Assembly: GCA_035651595.1 (NCBI GenBank)
Contig: DASRFJ010000119.1
Coordinates: 1 to 50,224 of the forward strand
Reading direction: 5' to 3'
DNA from: JAFARZ01 sp035651595
GTDB lineage: Bacteria; Actinomycetota; Actinomycetes; Streptosporangiales; Streptosporangiaceae
DNA length: 50,224 bases
A program made the translations under genes and the position numbers. The notes beneath the pieces are model-generated. The model saw nothing but the letters and a program-made list of their open reading frames with translations, was not told the DNA's origin and did not search any database. Below, in pieces: positions 8,606 through 17,631 of this stretch (positions within the stretch are counted from its first letter, which is position 1; every line of letters starts with the position of its first letter).

Positions 8606-8614
8606 TGCTGTGCG

Positions 8615-10207
8615 TCAGCCCGCGGTAAGCTGCCGGCGGTTTGCCGCCGCGCCGCCGACCAGGCCGGTGCGCAGGGTGGGCGACGGGATCGGCACCGGCG
8701 CCCTGGGTTCGCGCGCAGGCTCCGCGCTCGTCATCCGCAGCGCCAGCGCCGGGCACATGTCGACGGCCTGCTGCGCGTCCTTCTCCAGCCATTCGGGCAC
8801 CGGGATGTTCAGCATGACCGGATAGCCCTGCGAGTCCAGGTGGATGATCTCCGGCACCAGGTGGGCGCACAACCCGTGGCCGCGGCACCTGGTCCAGTCC
8901 ACCAGCAGGCGCTTCTGCGTCTGCTGCTCTGGGCCGTCGGGGAGCGGCAGCACGCCGCGGACCGGACGGCCGCACGACGAATGGAAGACGTGCGCCGCGA
9001 GATCCTCGGTGAACACATCGAGCGCGGACAGCACGAACCGCGTCACGCCGTCGGGATGCGCGCACGCGCCGCGGCCGGTGACCGCCGCGGCGGACCGGCG
9101 CGCCACGTCGAGGGCCTCGATGCCGCCCGACCCGTCGATCAGCGCCGCCAGGGCCCGCGCGATCGCGGGCAGGCCCAGCTTGCACGGTCCGCATTGCCCG
9201 GCCGACTCGCCAGCCAGATAGCTGGCGATCCGCGACACCTCGCCGAGCGGGCACGTGCCGTCGCCGAGCGGCAGCACGATACCGGAGCCGAGCGTGCCGC
9301 CGACCGCCTCCAGGCCGGCCCGGGACACCGGCACCATGTACGCCGTCTCGGCGGGCAGCCACATGCCGTGGTAGCCGCCGACCAGTACACCGTCACCGGC
9401 AGGCGCGAGACAAATGTCGAGCACCGCGGCGAGCGGCACCCCGGTCGGTACCTCGACGACGGCCGGCTGGCCCGCTGAGCCACCGACGCTCAGCAGCACC
9501 GTGCCCGGCTCCTCCGCGGTGCCGACCGCGGCGAACCGCTCGGGTCCGAGCAGCGCCAGCACGGCGAGCTGCGCGAACGTCGACGCGTTGGACAGCAGGG
9601 TGGGCAGGCCGTCGACACCGGACACGCTGGCCAGCACCTTACGACCGGGCGGGATCGGGCGCTTGCCGTTGATCCCGCGGATCAGCGCGCCCGACTCCCC
9701 GGAGATGAACCGCTCGGGAACCTGCACGACACGGGCGAGCTTGCGCAGACCTGGCTCGGCGGCGATCGCCGCCTCGATCGACCGGTTCGCCAGCTCGTTG
9801 CTCGCCACACCGACGATGATCTCCTCGGCGCCGATGGCCTCGGCCGCCAGCGCCGCACCGGACAGGATCAGGTACGGCGACCTGATCATCAGCATCTTGT
9901 CCTTGACGCTGCCCGGCTCACCCTCGGTGCAGTTGACCACCACGATCGTCGGGCAGTCGTCGGCCTCGGCGTTTTCCATCACCGACCTGACCTTGCGGGC
10001 GAACGGGAACGCCGCCCCGCCCTGGCCGCGCAGGTCGACCTGCTCCGCCATCGAGATCAGCTCGGCCGACGACAGCCTGGGCAGCGCGCCGAACACGTCG
10101 CGATGCGCATCCAGGTCCAGCCGGGGCATCCGGTCCAGGCCCGCGGTCAGCCGGGCCGCGCCGATACGCATGATGCTGGGCGCGTCCAGCTCCCGTGACA
10201 GGCTCAC
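8615..10207 (-). CDS. NuoF-like flavin/Fe-S protein fused to a C-terminal ferredoxin
   Basis: A 530-residue protein. Residues ~40-220 match the complex I 51-kDa (NuoF) FMN/NADH domain (LRGQGGAAFPFARK, NCTEGEPGSVKDK), followed by an SLBB domain (~240-300) and the iron-sulfur domain with CGPCKLG (Cys339, Cys342) and a later GACAHPDG Cys. The last ~110 residues form a ferredoxin-like domain (RCRGHGLCAHLVPE and VDMCPALAL) with few enough Cys to suggest a single 3Fe-4S or incomplete cluster. It is not in a nuo operon. Its start overlaps the stop of the upstream ferric-reductase-like membrane gene (ATGA, 10204-10207). Inference: together they pass electrons from NAD(P)H or a ferredoxin to a haem-containing membrane partner. 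Confidence 0.85.
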   Translation of the reverse strand: MSLSRELDAPSIMRIGAARLTAGLDRMPRLDLDAHRDVFGALPRLSSAELISMAEQVDLRGQGGAAFPFARKVRSVMENAEADDCPTIVVVNCTEGEPGSVKDKMLMIRSPYLILSGAALAAEAIGAEEIIVGVASNELANRSIEAAIAAEPGLRKLARVVQVPERFISGESGALIRGINGKRPIPPGRKVLASVSGVDGLPTLLSNASTFAQLAVLALLGPERFAAVGTAEEPGTVLLSVGGSAGQPAVVEVPTGVPLAAVLDICLAPAGDGVLVGGYHGMWLPAETAYMVPVSRAGLEAVGGTLGSGIVLPLGDGTCPLGEVSRIASYLAGESAGQCGPCKLGLPAIARALAALIDGSGGIEALDVARRSAAAVTGRGACAHPDGVTRFVLSALDVFTEDLAAHVFHSSCGRPVRGVLPLPDGPEQQTQKRLLVDWTRCRGHGLCAHLVPEIIHLDSQGYPVMLNIPVPEWLEKDAQQAVDMCPALALRMTSAEPAREPRAPVPIPSPTLRTGLVGGAAANRRQLTAG

Positions 10208-11784
10208 CGCGCGGCTCCGCCGCCGTGCCGCGAACGGTAACCCTCACGAGGCTCGCCCGGCGGCCTGCGACGCCGTCCGGCGTCCGGCGCGGGCGACCGC
10301 AGCGGGCCGGTACCGGCGCGCGGCGGCGGCCCAGGGTCAACCCTCGGCAGCGGGCCGGTGGCGGCGCGCGGCATCGGGCCGGTACCCGGGCCTGGCCGCG
10401 CAGCGGGCATTGGGCCGGCAGTGGGCATTGGGCCGGCGGCGGGCATGGGACCGGTGGCGCCGCGGGGTCGCTGGCCGCTACCCATTCCCGGCACCTGACC
10501 CGGCGTCACTGGCATCGGCCCCGTTCCCATCGCGGGCATCGGACCGGTACCGCCGCGCGGCGGCTGGCCTGGCGCGGCGTGCATGCCCTGGTCCAGACGG
10601 GGCATCGGGCCTGTCGCGGCCCGGGGCATGGGACCGGTGCCGAGCCGCGGCATCGGGCCCGAGTCGACGTTGGGTACGGGAGCGGCGAGCGCGCGGCGCA
10701 CCGGACCCGGGCCGCCCGCGGGCGGTCCGTCGTATCGCGGCGCGCCTTGGTAGCGCGGCGGCCCGACGTAGCCGGGCTCGTACAGCGGCTGGCGGCCATC
10801 GGCCGACGGGGCGGGCATGCTGGCCAGCGCGGGCTGCTGGTAGGGGTACGCGGCCACGTCATCGCCGTACGGGGGCGCGCCGAGCGGCGTGAATCCGCCG
10901 TAACCGTACCCCGTGGCCAGCTCGAAGTCGCTGCCCGCGTACGCGGGCAGCGCCGTGGCCGACCATGGTGCGGTGGACGTGGGCAGCGCCTGGATGCTCC
11001 CGCCGAGCTGGGCTTGCGCCATGGTGAGCGCCGCGGCGTGCAACGGGGACGTGCCGCCGTTCCGGCCGGCCGGCGGCCCGCTCAGCTCTTCCCTCTTGCG
11101 CTGCGACAGCGCGAAGAACCGGACGGCGATCCCCAGCGCGGTCAGCGCGATCGCGAATCCGTAGCCCCAGTCGACGTACGCCTTGCCCGAGCGCCCGCCC
11201 ATCAGGCCGTGCAGCACGCCGAACACGAATGACAAGTACGCGGCATAGTGAATAGCACGCCAGCGCCACGCTTTACCGTGCGCGGTGAACCGCTTGCGAA
11301 GAATGCTCGTTATTACTAGCAAGACGATTAGATCGGACGCTATGGTCCCGAGCCCGATATAGAAGGTGCGGAATGGCGACAGGAAGGGCACGACCGAGTC
11401 GATGACGTGCACACGCTGGGCGAGGATCTCGGTCATGATGTGGATGACCAGGAAGGCCAGCGCGCCGAACGAGACGGCGCGGTGGATCGCCTGCGCCATC
11501 ACGCGATGGCCCGGCTTCAAGATGATCCGGTCCGTCGCGACCAGGCCCACGCCGACCGCGGTGGTCAGGGCGATGAGCGCGAAAACACCCGCGTAGTACA
11601 GCATAAAGTGCTGCACCGCGGTGTCGATGGCCCGGCCTTGGCTCGTCATGGCGAGCACGAGCACGATCACGATGACACCGGAAGCCAGCGCCGCGATGAT
11701 CTTGGAACGATGTTCTGCGGCTGGGCCCGGAGCTCCCGACCGCGCACTCTGACGACCGCGGGTACGACCACTGGTCGTGACCAC
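10204..11784 (-). CDS. Ferric-reductase-like transmembrane protein with Pro-rich GPMP-repeat tail
   Basis: A 526-residue protein. About six membrane helices (residues ~30-235) carry haem-ligand-type His in HRVMAQAIHRAV, FLVIHIMTE, RAIHYAAYL and VLHGLMGG, typical of the ferric reductase/cytochrome b561-like domain. After residue ~245 the protein turns cytoplasmic and disordered, and residues ~380-526 are built of repeats around GPMPR/GPMPA, at least ten copies. The GTG at 11784 is preferred because GAGGAGG lies 5 nt upstream; an earlier in-frame ATG at 11823 lacks one. Co-transcribed with the NuoF-like gene by overlap, so the two likely form one redox unit. The tail may bind partner proteins. 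Confidence 0.82.
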   Translation of the reverse strand: MVTTSGRTRGRQSARSGAPGPAAEHRSKIIAALASGVIVIVLVLAMTSQGRAIDTAVQHFMLYYAGVFALIALTTAVGVGLVATDRIILKPGHRVMAQAIHRAVSFGALAFLVIHIMTEILAQRVHVIDSVVPFLSPFRTFYIGLGTIASDLIVLLVITSILRKRFTAHGKAWRWRAIHYAAYLSFVFGVLHGLMGGRSGKAYVDWGYGFAIALTALGIAVRFFALSQRKREELSGPPAGRNGGTSPLHAAALTMAQAQLGGSIQALPTSTAPWSATALPAYAGSDFELATGYGYGGFTPLGAPPYGDDVAAYPYQQPALASMPAPSADGRQPLYEPGYVGPPRYQGAPRYDGPPAGGPGPVRRALAAPVPNVDSGPMPRLGTGPMPRAATGPMPRLDQGMHAAPGQPPRGGTGPMPAMGTGPMPVTPGQVPGMGSGQRPRGATGPMPAAGPMPTAGPMPAARPGPGTGPMPRAATGPLPRVDPGPPPRAGTGPLRSPAPDAGRRRRPPGEPREGYRSRHGGGAAR

Positions 11785-12133
11785 GCCTACCTCCTCGGAC
11801 TCGTGTTGGCGAGAGAAGGCCAATTGCGACGCCCCGCAACCCCGGCTGTGGCTATCTCTGTGGTGTTCGTCAAGTTCTGTGACTCTATCAGGGTGGATAA
11901 CGCTTTTGCAGCAAATCGGTAAATCAGTGATTTCGACCGCAGCACGCCATTCCGAACGGTAATGAGACTTCCGTCCGGTTAGCCGATAGCGTCAATGGCG
12001 TCCGGCCAGACATGGCCGTTCGCATAGCGGACACGCTGCTACCGAGTGCCGGCTGGCTAATTACGCTCAGTCCGGCAGTGCGTAGCGATCGTCAGGTTCA
12101 TGCCTCCTTTGCGCAGCCCGCCTCCACAGCCAG
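11785..12133. other. Intergenic region upstream of the ferric-reductase-like gene
   Basis: Nearly 350 bp between two minus-strand genes. It must hold the promoter of the redox operon (11785-11950 is the more A+T-rich half). A short plus-strand open frame at 12012-12215 overlaps the next gene and has no recognisable features. I see no RNA gene or clear hairpin. Confidence 0.4.
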
Positions 12134-13108
12134 TTATACCTGGCCAACGGATGACAGATCAGCTAAATCAGCAATGACCCTGCTTACGGAGTATTCGACG
12201 GTGACCGGCAGGTGATCCGACGCGACGGCCGCGTCCGCCGGCTCGCACACCTCGTAGCCGTCGAGCGCGGGCACCAGGCCGGCCGTGACGCGCACCGCGT
12301 CCACCCGACGGCGGATCCCGTGAGCGCCGTACACATCGGCGGGATGATGGCCGGTGGTCGGGCGCCACGGCGCGCCCAGCACCGCGGCGGCGTCATGGAG
12401 CCCGCCGGACCACAGCACGTCGCCTGGGCGCCGGTCGGCGCGGTGCCACCGCCGGCCCGTTCTGTCGTAGTCCCACTCGCACTGGTACACCAGGTCAGCG
12501 AACCACGGCGCGTCCGCGTACGGGTCCTCCGGCTCGAACAGCCGCCACTGCCCGTCGACGAGCACGCGGTCCGCGCACTCGGTGTTCCAGTCGGCGCCGA
12601 TCAGCGCCGGCGGCCTGCCCGGCGGCCGGGTTACCGCCGCGACCAGCCGCTCGTTCTGCGCGACCCGCAGATCGCGACCGAACGGGGCCGCGTGGAACGA
12701 GGCGTGCCGCACCAGCGTGCCACCGACGTCGAGGGTCACCTGCGCCAGTCCGTGCCAGAAGTCCCGGCCGCCGTGGCGGCGCAGCGAGTCCGGCAGCGGC
12801 TCGATGCCATCGCGCCAGAGCAGTCCGACGTGGTAGCCGTGCCCGCCGAACGCCAGGGCCGGCGCCGGAACCCCCCCGGATGGCGCGTCACAGTGCATGC
12901 CGGTGTCCGCGGCGAGACGCCGCAGCCGTTCCGCCGCCGTGTCCGGATCCGGGGCAAGGATCTCCTGGACGGCCAGCACGTCGGCGCCCAGGGACCTGAT
13001 CACCTCGATGACCGCCGCATAGTGCGAGCCTTCCGATGACGACAGGTCGAGCATGTTGTACGTGCTGAACAGCACCGAGCCAGCCGACGAGCGCCGCACG
13101 CCGGTCAC
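12134..13108 (-). CDS. Endonuclease/exonuclease/phosphatase-family protein
   Basis: A 324-residue protein of the EEP (DNase I-like) fold: FSTYNMLDL at the N-terminus (metal Asn), VLAVQEIL (catalytic Glu of the QE motif), FHAAPFG, LIGADWNTE (Asp/Asn of GDxN), and the C-terminal ASDHLPVTVEY (SDH motif). All usual catalytic positions are present. The start GTG at 13108 overlaps the asd stop as GTGA, so it is translated as the last gene of the lysC-asd operon; an extended frame to 13561 runs antisense-like through asd and is rejected. Substrate (DNA, RNA or phosphoester) cannot be told. No signal peptide is seen. Confidence 0.83.
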   Translation of the reverse strand: MTGVRRSSAGSVLFSTYNMLDLSSSEGSHYAAVIEVIRSLGADVLAVQEILAPDPDTAAERLRRLAADTGMHCDAPSGGVPAPALAFGGHGYHVGLLWRDGIEPLPDSLRRHGGRDFWHGLAQVTLDVGGTLVRHASFHAAPFGRDLRVAQNERLVAAVTRPPGRPPALIGADWNTECADRVLVDGQWRLFEPEDPYADAPWFADLVYQCEWDYDRTGRRWHRADRRPGDVLWSGGLHDAAAVLGAPWRPTTGHHPADVYGAHGIRRRVDAVRVTAGLVPALDGYEVCEPADAAVASDHLPVTVEYSVSRVIADLADLSSVGQV

Positions 13109-14751
13109 ATCCCCGCGGGAAACTCGTAGGTCGCGGGTACCCCTGACCGGGGCCCCACGCTGACCGCGATCTCCTCGTGCGGCGCCAGCATCACCGCGCG
13201 CGGGTCGCCATCGGTGCGCGTCCCGTTCACGTACACGCTGACGGTTTCGCGCCGCAACCCGCCCAGCCGGCCGGCGGACAGCGCGACCTGCCACTCGTCG
13301 AAGAACTCGCCGAGCGTGAAGCGCGGCCGCTGGGCGTCCGACGACACGTGCACAATGCCCGATTCGTCCGCGGTGGTCAGCGGCGCCCGCTCGCCCGCGG
13401 ACGAGTCCACTCCGATCCCCGCCGGTACCTTGACCGCCCGGCCGTTCACCAGGACGTCCAGGTGCACCGCGAACCGCGTCACCACGACAAGCCCGGCCAC
13501 GAGCGGTAGTCCGGCCGCGGCCACTCCCTGGGCGATCGCCCCAGCCGCTGGGGCGGGCCACGGCGGCGCGGCACGCGCCTCCAGTTGCGGCGGCTTCCGC
13601 GCTCCGGCGATCGCGGTAACGAGCAGCATCGTGGCGACCGCGGACACCACGACGCTACCCCGGAAGCCGGCCCGTCCCCCCGTCCGGCGCATGGTCGCTA
13701 AGCCCAGCTCGGCGGCGACCAGCTCGGCGATCTGCGCGGTGTTGAGCGCCGCGCCCTTGCGCAGGTTGTCGCCGCAGACGAAGAAGTCCAGGGCGTTCGG
13801 ATTATCCAGTGACTGGCGCAGCCGGCCCACCCAGGACGGGTCGGTGCCCACCACATCGGCGGGGGTCGGGAACTCACCCGCGGCGGGATCGTCCGCGACG
13901 ACGACGCCGGGTGCCGCGCGCAGCACCTCCCTGGCGGCGTCCTGGGTCACCGGCTGGTCGAATACCGCGTGCACCGCGACCGAGTGCGTGGTGATCACCG
14001 GCACCCTGACGCAGGTGGCGGACACCCGCAGCGAGGGCAGGCCCAGGATCTTCCGTGACTCGTTACGGATCTTGAGCTCCTCCGAGGACCAGCCGTCATC
14101 CTTGGGCGACCCGGCCCACGGCACCACGTTCATCGCGAGCGGAGCCGGGAACGGGCCGAGGTCACCGACCACGGCGCGGACGTCGCCGGGTCGCTGCCCG
14201 AGCGTCCGGGTCCCGGCGACCTTGTCCAGCTGCTCGTACAGCGTGTCGATGCCGGCCTGTCCGGCACCGGAGGCTGCTTGGTACGAGGCAACGACAAGTT
14301 CCTTTACTCCGAACGTCCGGTGGAGCGCGCCCACGACAACGATCAACGACAGCGTGGTGCAGTTCGGGTTGGCGATGATCCCCTTGGGTCGCCGGCCGAT
14401 ATCCTCCGGGTTGACCTCGGGTACTACCAGCGGCACATCCGGGTCCATCCGGAACGAGCCGGAGTTGTCCACCGCGACCGCCCCGCGCGCGGCGGCGGCC
14501 GGCGCCCAGATCGCGGACAGCTCGTCCGGCACGTCGAACATGGCCACATCGACGCCGTCGAAGACGTCCTCGGCCAGGGCGATCACCTTGTTCTGCTCGC
14601 CGCGCACGGTGAGCGCGCGCCCGGCGGATCGCGGCGACGCGATCAGCCGGATCTCCCCCCATATGTCCGCCCGGCTGGACAGCAGGTCGAGCATCACGGT
14701 GCCAACGGCACCTGTGGCGCCGACGACCGCGAGGGTCGGCTTGCCAGTCAT
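13105..14751 (-). CDS. asd: Aspartate-semialdehyde dehydrogenase with membrane-anchored C-terminal extension
   Basis: Residues 1-350 are a full Asd (NADPH-dependent reduction of aspartyl phosphate; lysine, threonine, methionine and diaminopimelate synthesis): GATGAVG at 11-17, catalytic Cys131 in NPNCTTLS, His256 in ITTHSVAVH. Normal Asd would end at ~350. Here the frame continues through Leu351 (TTA, a very rare codon in such GC-rich DNA) and Met354 into a membrane helix (~366-382), a second hydrophobic stretch and a ~130-residue outer domain (HLDVLVNGRAVKVPAGIGVD; FTLGEFFDEWQVALS) that resembles a stand-alone anchored protein of other actinobacteria. An out-of-frame TAG (13700-13698) and the ATG at 13692 suggest that a stop was lost by a 1-bp change. 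Overlaps lysC by ATGA. Confidence 0.88.
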   Translation of the reverse strand: MTGKPTLAVVGATGAVGTVMLDLLSSRADIWGEIRLIASPRSAGRALTVRGEQNKVIALAEDVFDGVDVAMFDVPDELSAIWAPAAAARGAVAVDNSGSFRMDPDVPLVVPEVNPEDIGRRPKGIIANPNCTTLSLIVVVGALHRTFGVKELVVASYQAASGAGQAGIDTLYEQLDKVAGTRTLGQRPGDVRAVVGDLGPFPAPLAMNVVPWAGSPKDDGWSSEELKIRNESRKILGLPSLRVSATCVRVPVITTHSVAVHAVFDQPVTQDAAREVLRAAPGVVVADDPAAGEFPTPADVVGTDPSWVGRLRQSLDNPNALDFFVCGDNLRKGAALNTAQIAELVAAELGLATMRRTGGRAGFRGSVVVSAVATMLLVTAIAGARKPPQLEARAAPPWPAPAAGAIAQGVAAAGLPLVAGLVVVTRFAVHLDVLVNGRAVKVPAGIGVDSSAGERAPLTTADESGIVHVSSDAQRPRFTLGEFFDEWQVALSAGRLGGLRRETVSVYVNGTRTDGDPRAVMLAPHEEIAVSVGPRSGVPATYEFPAGM

Positions 14752-16025
14752 CGGCCGGTACCTCCGTACACCACGGCCTCCACCTCGTCCGCGTCAAGCT
14801 CGAACGCCGTGTGCGTCGCGGTCACCGCCCGGTCCACGTCCGCGGCGTCGACCACCACCGAGATCCGGATCTCCGACGTGGAGATCATCTCGATGTTCAC
14901 TCCCGCCTCGGCGAGCGCGCCGAAGAACCGCGCGGTCACCCCGGGGTTCGATCGCATGCCGGCCCCGATCAGCGAGATCTTGCCGATCCGGTCGTCGTAC
15001 TGGAGGGATTCGAAACCCACGACCTGCTGCATCCGCCGCAGCGACTCCGTGGCGCGCTGGCCGTCGTCGCGGGGGAGGGTGAACGAGATGTCGGTGCGCC
15101 CGGTGGCGACCGCCGAGACGTTCTGCACGATCATGTCGATGTTGATGCCGGCGTCCGCGATCGCCCGGAAGATCCGGGCGGCCTCGCCGACCCGGTCCGG
15201 CACGCCGACGACAGTGATCTTCGCCTCGCTCCGGTCGTGCGCCACTCCGGAGATGATGGCCTGCTCCATGCTGCTCGTTACCTCCGTGTTGGCGTGCCCG
15301 CTCACCCAGGTCCCTTCCCGGTCGCTGTAAGACGATCGCACATGGATCGGCACGCCGTAGCGGCGCGCGTACTCCACGCAGCGCAGCATCAGCACCTTCG
15401 ACCCGCACGCGGCCATCTCCAGCATTTCCTCGTAGCTGATCCGCGGTATCTGGCGCGCGTTCCGCACGATCCGCGGATCGGCGGTGAACACCCCGTCCAC
15501 ATCGGTATAGATCTCGCAGACGTCGGCACCGAGCGCCGCGGCCAGCGCGACCGCCGTGGTGTCGGACCCGCCGCGACCCAGCGTGGTGATGTCCTTCGTG
15601 GTCTGCGAGACGCCCTGGAAGCCCGCGACGATCGGGATCGCGCCGGCCGCGAGAGCATCCTGGATCCGGCCGGGCGTCACGTCGATGATCCGCGCACGGC
15701 CGTGCGCCGAATCGGTGATCACGCCAGCCTGTGAGCCGGTGAACGACCGCGCCTCGCTGCCCAGGCTGGCGATCGCCATCGCCAGCAGCGCCATCGAGAT
15801 GCGCTCCCCGGCGGTCAGCAGCATGTCCAGCTCGCGAGCGGGCGGCAGCGGCGTCACCTGATTGGCGAGGTCGATCAGCTCGTCGGTCGAATCGCCCATC
15901 GCGGAAACCACCACGGCCACGTCGTGGCCGGCCTTGCGCGTGCTCACGATACGTCGTGCTACCCGCTTTATCCGGTCCGCGTCGGAGACCGAGGATCCAC
16001 CGTATTTCTGCACGACAAGGGCCAC
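14748..16025 (-). CDS. lysC: Aspartokinase
   Basis: A 425-residue aspartate kinase, first enzyme of the aspartate family pathway. The N-terminal kinase domain begins VQKYGGSSV (residues 5-13) and contains GFQGVSQTTKDITTLGRGGSD and the YTDVDGVFTADPR active-site block. Two ACT domains follow (~260-330 and ~340-415), giving lysine/threonine feedback control. The C-terminal half begins near a Met (MEQAIISGVAHD) where actinobacterial and Bacillus lysC genes can start a separate regulatory beta subunit; whether this occurs here is not shown. Overlaps asd by 4 bp, as in the conserved lysC-asd operon. Confidence 0.95.
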   Translation of the reverse strand: MALVVQKYGGSSVSDADRIKRVARRIVSTRKAGHDVAVVVSAMGDSTDELIDLANQVTPLPPARELDMLLTAGERISMALLAMAIASLGSEARSFTGSQAGVITDSAHGRARIIDVTPGRIQDALAAGAIPIVAGFQGVSQTTKDITTLGRGGSDTTAVALAAALGADVCEIYTDVDGVFTADPRIVRNARQIPRISYEEMLEMAACGSKVLMLRCVEYARRYGVPIHVRSSYSDREGTWVSGHANTEVTSSMEQAIISGVAHDRSEAKITVVGVPDRVGEAARIFRAIADAGINIDMIVQNVSAVATGRTDISFTLPRDDGQRATESLRRMQQVVGFESLQYDDRIGKISLIGAGMRSNPGVTARFFGALAEAGVNIEMISTSEIRISVVVDAADVDRAVTATHTAFELDADEVEAVVYGGTGR

Positions 16026-16044
16026 GTGGCCCGAGTGTAGCCGG

Positions 16045-16593
16045 TTAGGTGGCCGGGCGCTCCTCAGTAACGTCCAGGCTGGCGTGCGCGACCAGGGCGT
16101 GCAGCGCGCGCAGCGCCGCGCCGCCGTGCGTGCCCCAGTGATTGAAGTAGCTGTACTGCCACCACCACAGCGCCTCGAGCGACCGGCCGGCCTGGTAGTG
16201 CTTGAGCCCGTGGATCAGGTCCGCGGCCACCGCGGCGAGGTCGTCCGAGATCCGGAACGGCAGGCACGAGGTGTCCTTGTACGGGTCGAACACCTCGGCG
16301 TACTCGTCGCACGCGGCCAGCCGGCGGGCCAGGCCGGTGCGCAGTATGTCCAGGTCGGGATCCTCACCCACGGACGGCTCCCAGTTGCCCGGCAGGATCA
16401 CGTCCGCGCTCGCGCCGAGCTGAGCCCCGGCGAGCAGGATCTGCGACACCTCGAGCAGCAGCAGCGGGATCGCCTCGGCGTCGCCGCCCTCGCCGGTCGC
16501 GATCGCCGCCACCCCGTCGACGAAATTCTTGGCGTTGGCACCCACCTGATCGGCGAGCGGCCGCCAGATGTCAGACTCCGTCCCTTCAGACAT
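16045..16593 (-). CDS. DUF5063-family protein
   Basis: A 182-residue helical protein, recognised as the DUF5063 family that sits between recR and lysC in many actinobacteria (KNFVDGVAAIA; EVSQILLAGAQLGA; FDPYKDTSCLPFRISDDLAAVAADL; WWWQYSYFNHWGTHGGAALRALH). The ATG at 16593 overlaps the recR stop by 8 bp (ATGTCTGA) and is preferred to a longer frame from 16638. Molecular function is unknown. It is the fourth gene of the dnaX-ybaB-recR group and lies 19 bp before lysC. Confidence 0.82.
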   Translation of the reverse strand: MSEGTESDIWRPLADQVGANAKNFVDGVAAIATGEGGDAEAIPLLLLEVSQILLAGAQLGASADVILPGNWEPSVGEDPDLDILRTGLARRLAACDEYAEVFDPYKDTSCLPFRISDDLAAVAADLIHGLKHYQAGRSLEALWWWQYSYFNHWGTHGGAALRALHALVAHASLDVTEERPAT

Positions 16594-17185
16594 CCAGCAG
16601 CCGCCTCCCCTCAAAAGCCCGGCCGAGCGTGACCTCATCTGCGTACTCTAGGTCACCGCCCACTGGCAGTCCGCTAGCGGGCCTGGTTACCCGCAATCCC
16701 ATGGGCTTCACCAGCCTAGCCAGATACGCGGCGGTGGCCTCACCCTCCAGGTTCGGGTCGGTCGCCAGGATCAGCTCGGTCACCGTGCCGTCGGCCAGCC
16801 GGGCCATCAGCTCGCGGATCCGCAGCTCGTCCGGCCCGACCCCGTCAATCGGGCTGATCGCGCCGCCGAGCACGTGGTAGCGGCCGCGGAACTCGCGGAT
16901 CTTCTCCACCGCCGCGACATCCTTCGGTTCCTCGACCACGCAGATCACCGCGGGATCCCTGCGCGTATCCAGGCAGATGCGGCACTCGTCGGCCTCGGCG
17001 ACGTTTCCGCAGGTCCGGCAGAACCGGACCCGCTCGGTCACCTCGATCAGCGCGTCCGCGAGCCGCTTCACATCGGCATGGTCGGCGGCGAGCAGGTAGA
17101 AGGCGATCCGCTGGGCACCCTTCGGCCCGACCCCGGGAAGCCGCCCGAGCTCATCGATGAGGTTCTGGATCACCCCTTCGTACAC
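16586..17185 (-). CDS. recR: Recombination mediator RecR
   Basis: A 199-residue RecR of normal length: helix-hairpin-helix LGRLPGVGPKGAQRIAFYLL (residues 13-32), Cys4 zinc finger with Cys56, Cys59, Cys68 and Cys71, Toprim domain (VICVVEEPKDVAAVE; LILATDPNLEGEATAAYL) and Walker B-like tail. RecR with RecO loads RecA at gapped DNA. It lies 4 bp after ybaB, in the conserved dnaX-ybaB-recR order. Confidence 0.96.
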   Translation of the reverse strand: MYEGVIQNLIDELGRLPGVGPKGAQRIAFYLLAADHADVKRLADALIEVTERVRFCRTCGNVAEADECRICLDTRRDPAVICVVEEPKDVAAVEKIREFRGRYHVLGGAISPIDGVGPDELRIRELMARLADGTVTELILATDPNLEGEATAAYLARLVKPMGLRVTRPASGLPVGGDLEYADEVTLGRAFEGRRLLDV

Positions 17186-17189
17186 GAGA

Positions 17190-17594
17190 TCAGCTTTCCG
17201 TGTCGTCCTTGTTCAGGCCGAGGTCCAGCCCGCCGGGAAGGTTCAGGCCGCCCGGCAGGTCAAGTCCTGGGGACATCCCCGGCAGGCCGCCCTGTAGCGC
17301 CGCGGCGAACGGTCCCATCTTCTGTTCCTGCAGGTCGGCCGCTGACTGCGCGGCGGCCCGCACCGCGGCGAGCACCAGGTCGGCGATGGTGCGTGCCGTC
17401 TCGGCCGCGTCTTCGGCGTCCACGGCGTCGGCGGAGACCTCCAGGTCGAGCAGTTCTCCCTGCCCGTTGACCGTGGCCGTGACCAGGCCACCCCCGGCGG
17501 TCCCGGTAACCTCGGCGTCGGCGAGTTCCTGCTGCGCATCCATCATCTGCTGCTGCATCTGCTGCGCCGCCGCGAGAATCTGCTGCATATCCAT
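17190..17594 (-). CDS. YbaB/EbfC nucleoid-associated protein
   Basis: A 134-residue YbaB-family DNA-binding protein: N-terminal helix MDMQQILAAAQQMQQQMMDAQQ, the VTGTAGGGLVTATVNGQGELLDLEV sheet, and the second long helix. The C-terminal ~40 residues are a Gly/Leu/Pro tail (GLPGMSPGLDLPGGLNLPGGL) longer than in E. coli. The ATG at 17594 is chosen because GGAG lies 6 nt before it; an in-frame start 12 bp upstream overlaps that site. Lies between dnaX and recR, as is usual. Confidence 0.92.
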   Translation of the reverse strand: MDMQQILAAAQQMQQQMMDAQQELADAEVTGTAGGGLVTATVNGQGELLDLEVSADAVDAEDAAETARTIADLVLAAVRAAAQSAADLQEQKMGPFAAALQGGLPGMSPGLDLPGGLNLPGGLDLGLNKDDTES

Positions 17595-17631
17595 GTACGA
17601 CTCCACTCGTCTTCTAGCTGCCAGCCTACGA

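Noticed and set aside
10380..10700. Regular short repeats that resemble a CRISPR-like array
   Set aside because: They are in-frame GPMP codon repeats within the ferric-reductase-like gene; no unique spacers of constant length and no cas genes.
12012..12215. 67-codon plus-strand frame upstream of the ferric-reductase-like operon
   Set aside because: Overlaps the 3' end of the EEP-family gene on the opposite strand, with no ribosome binding site or motif.
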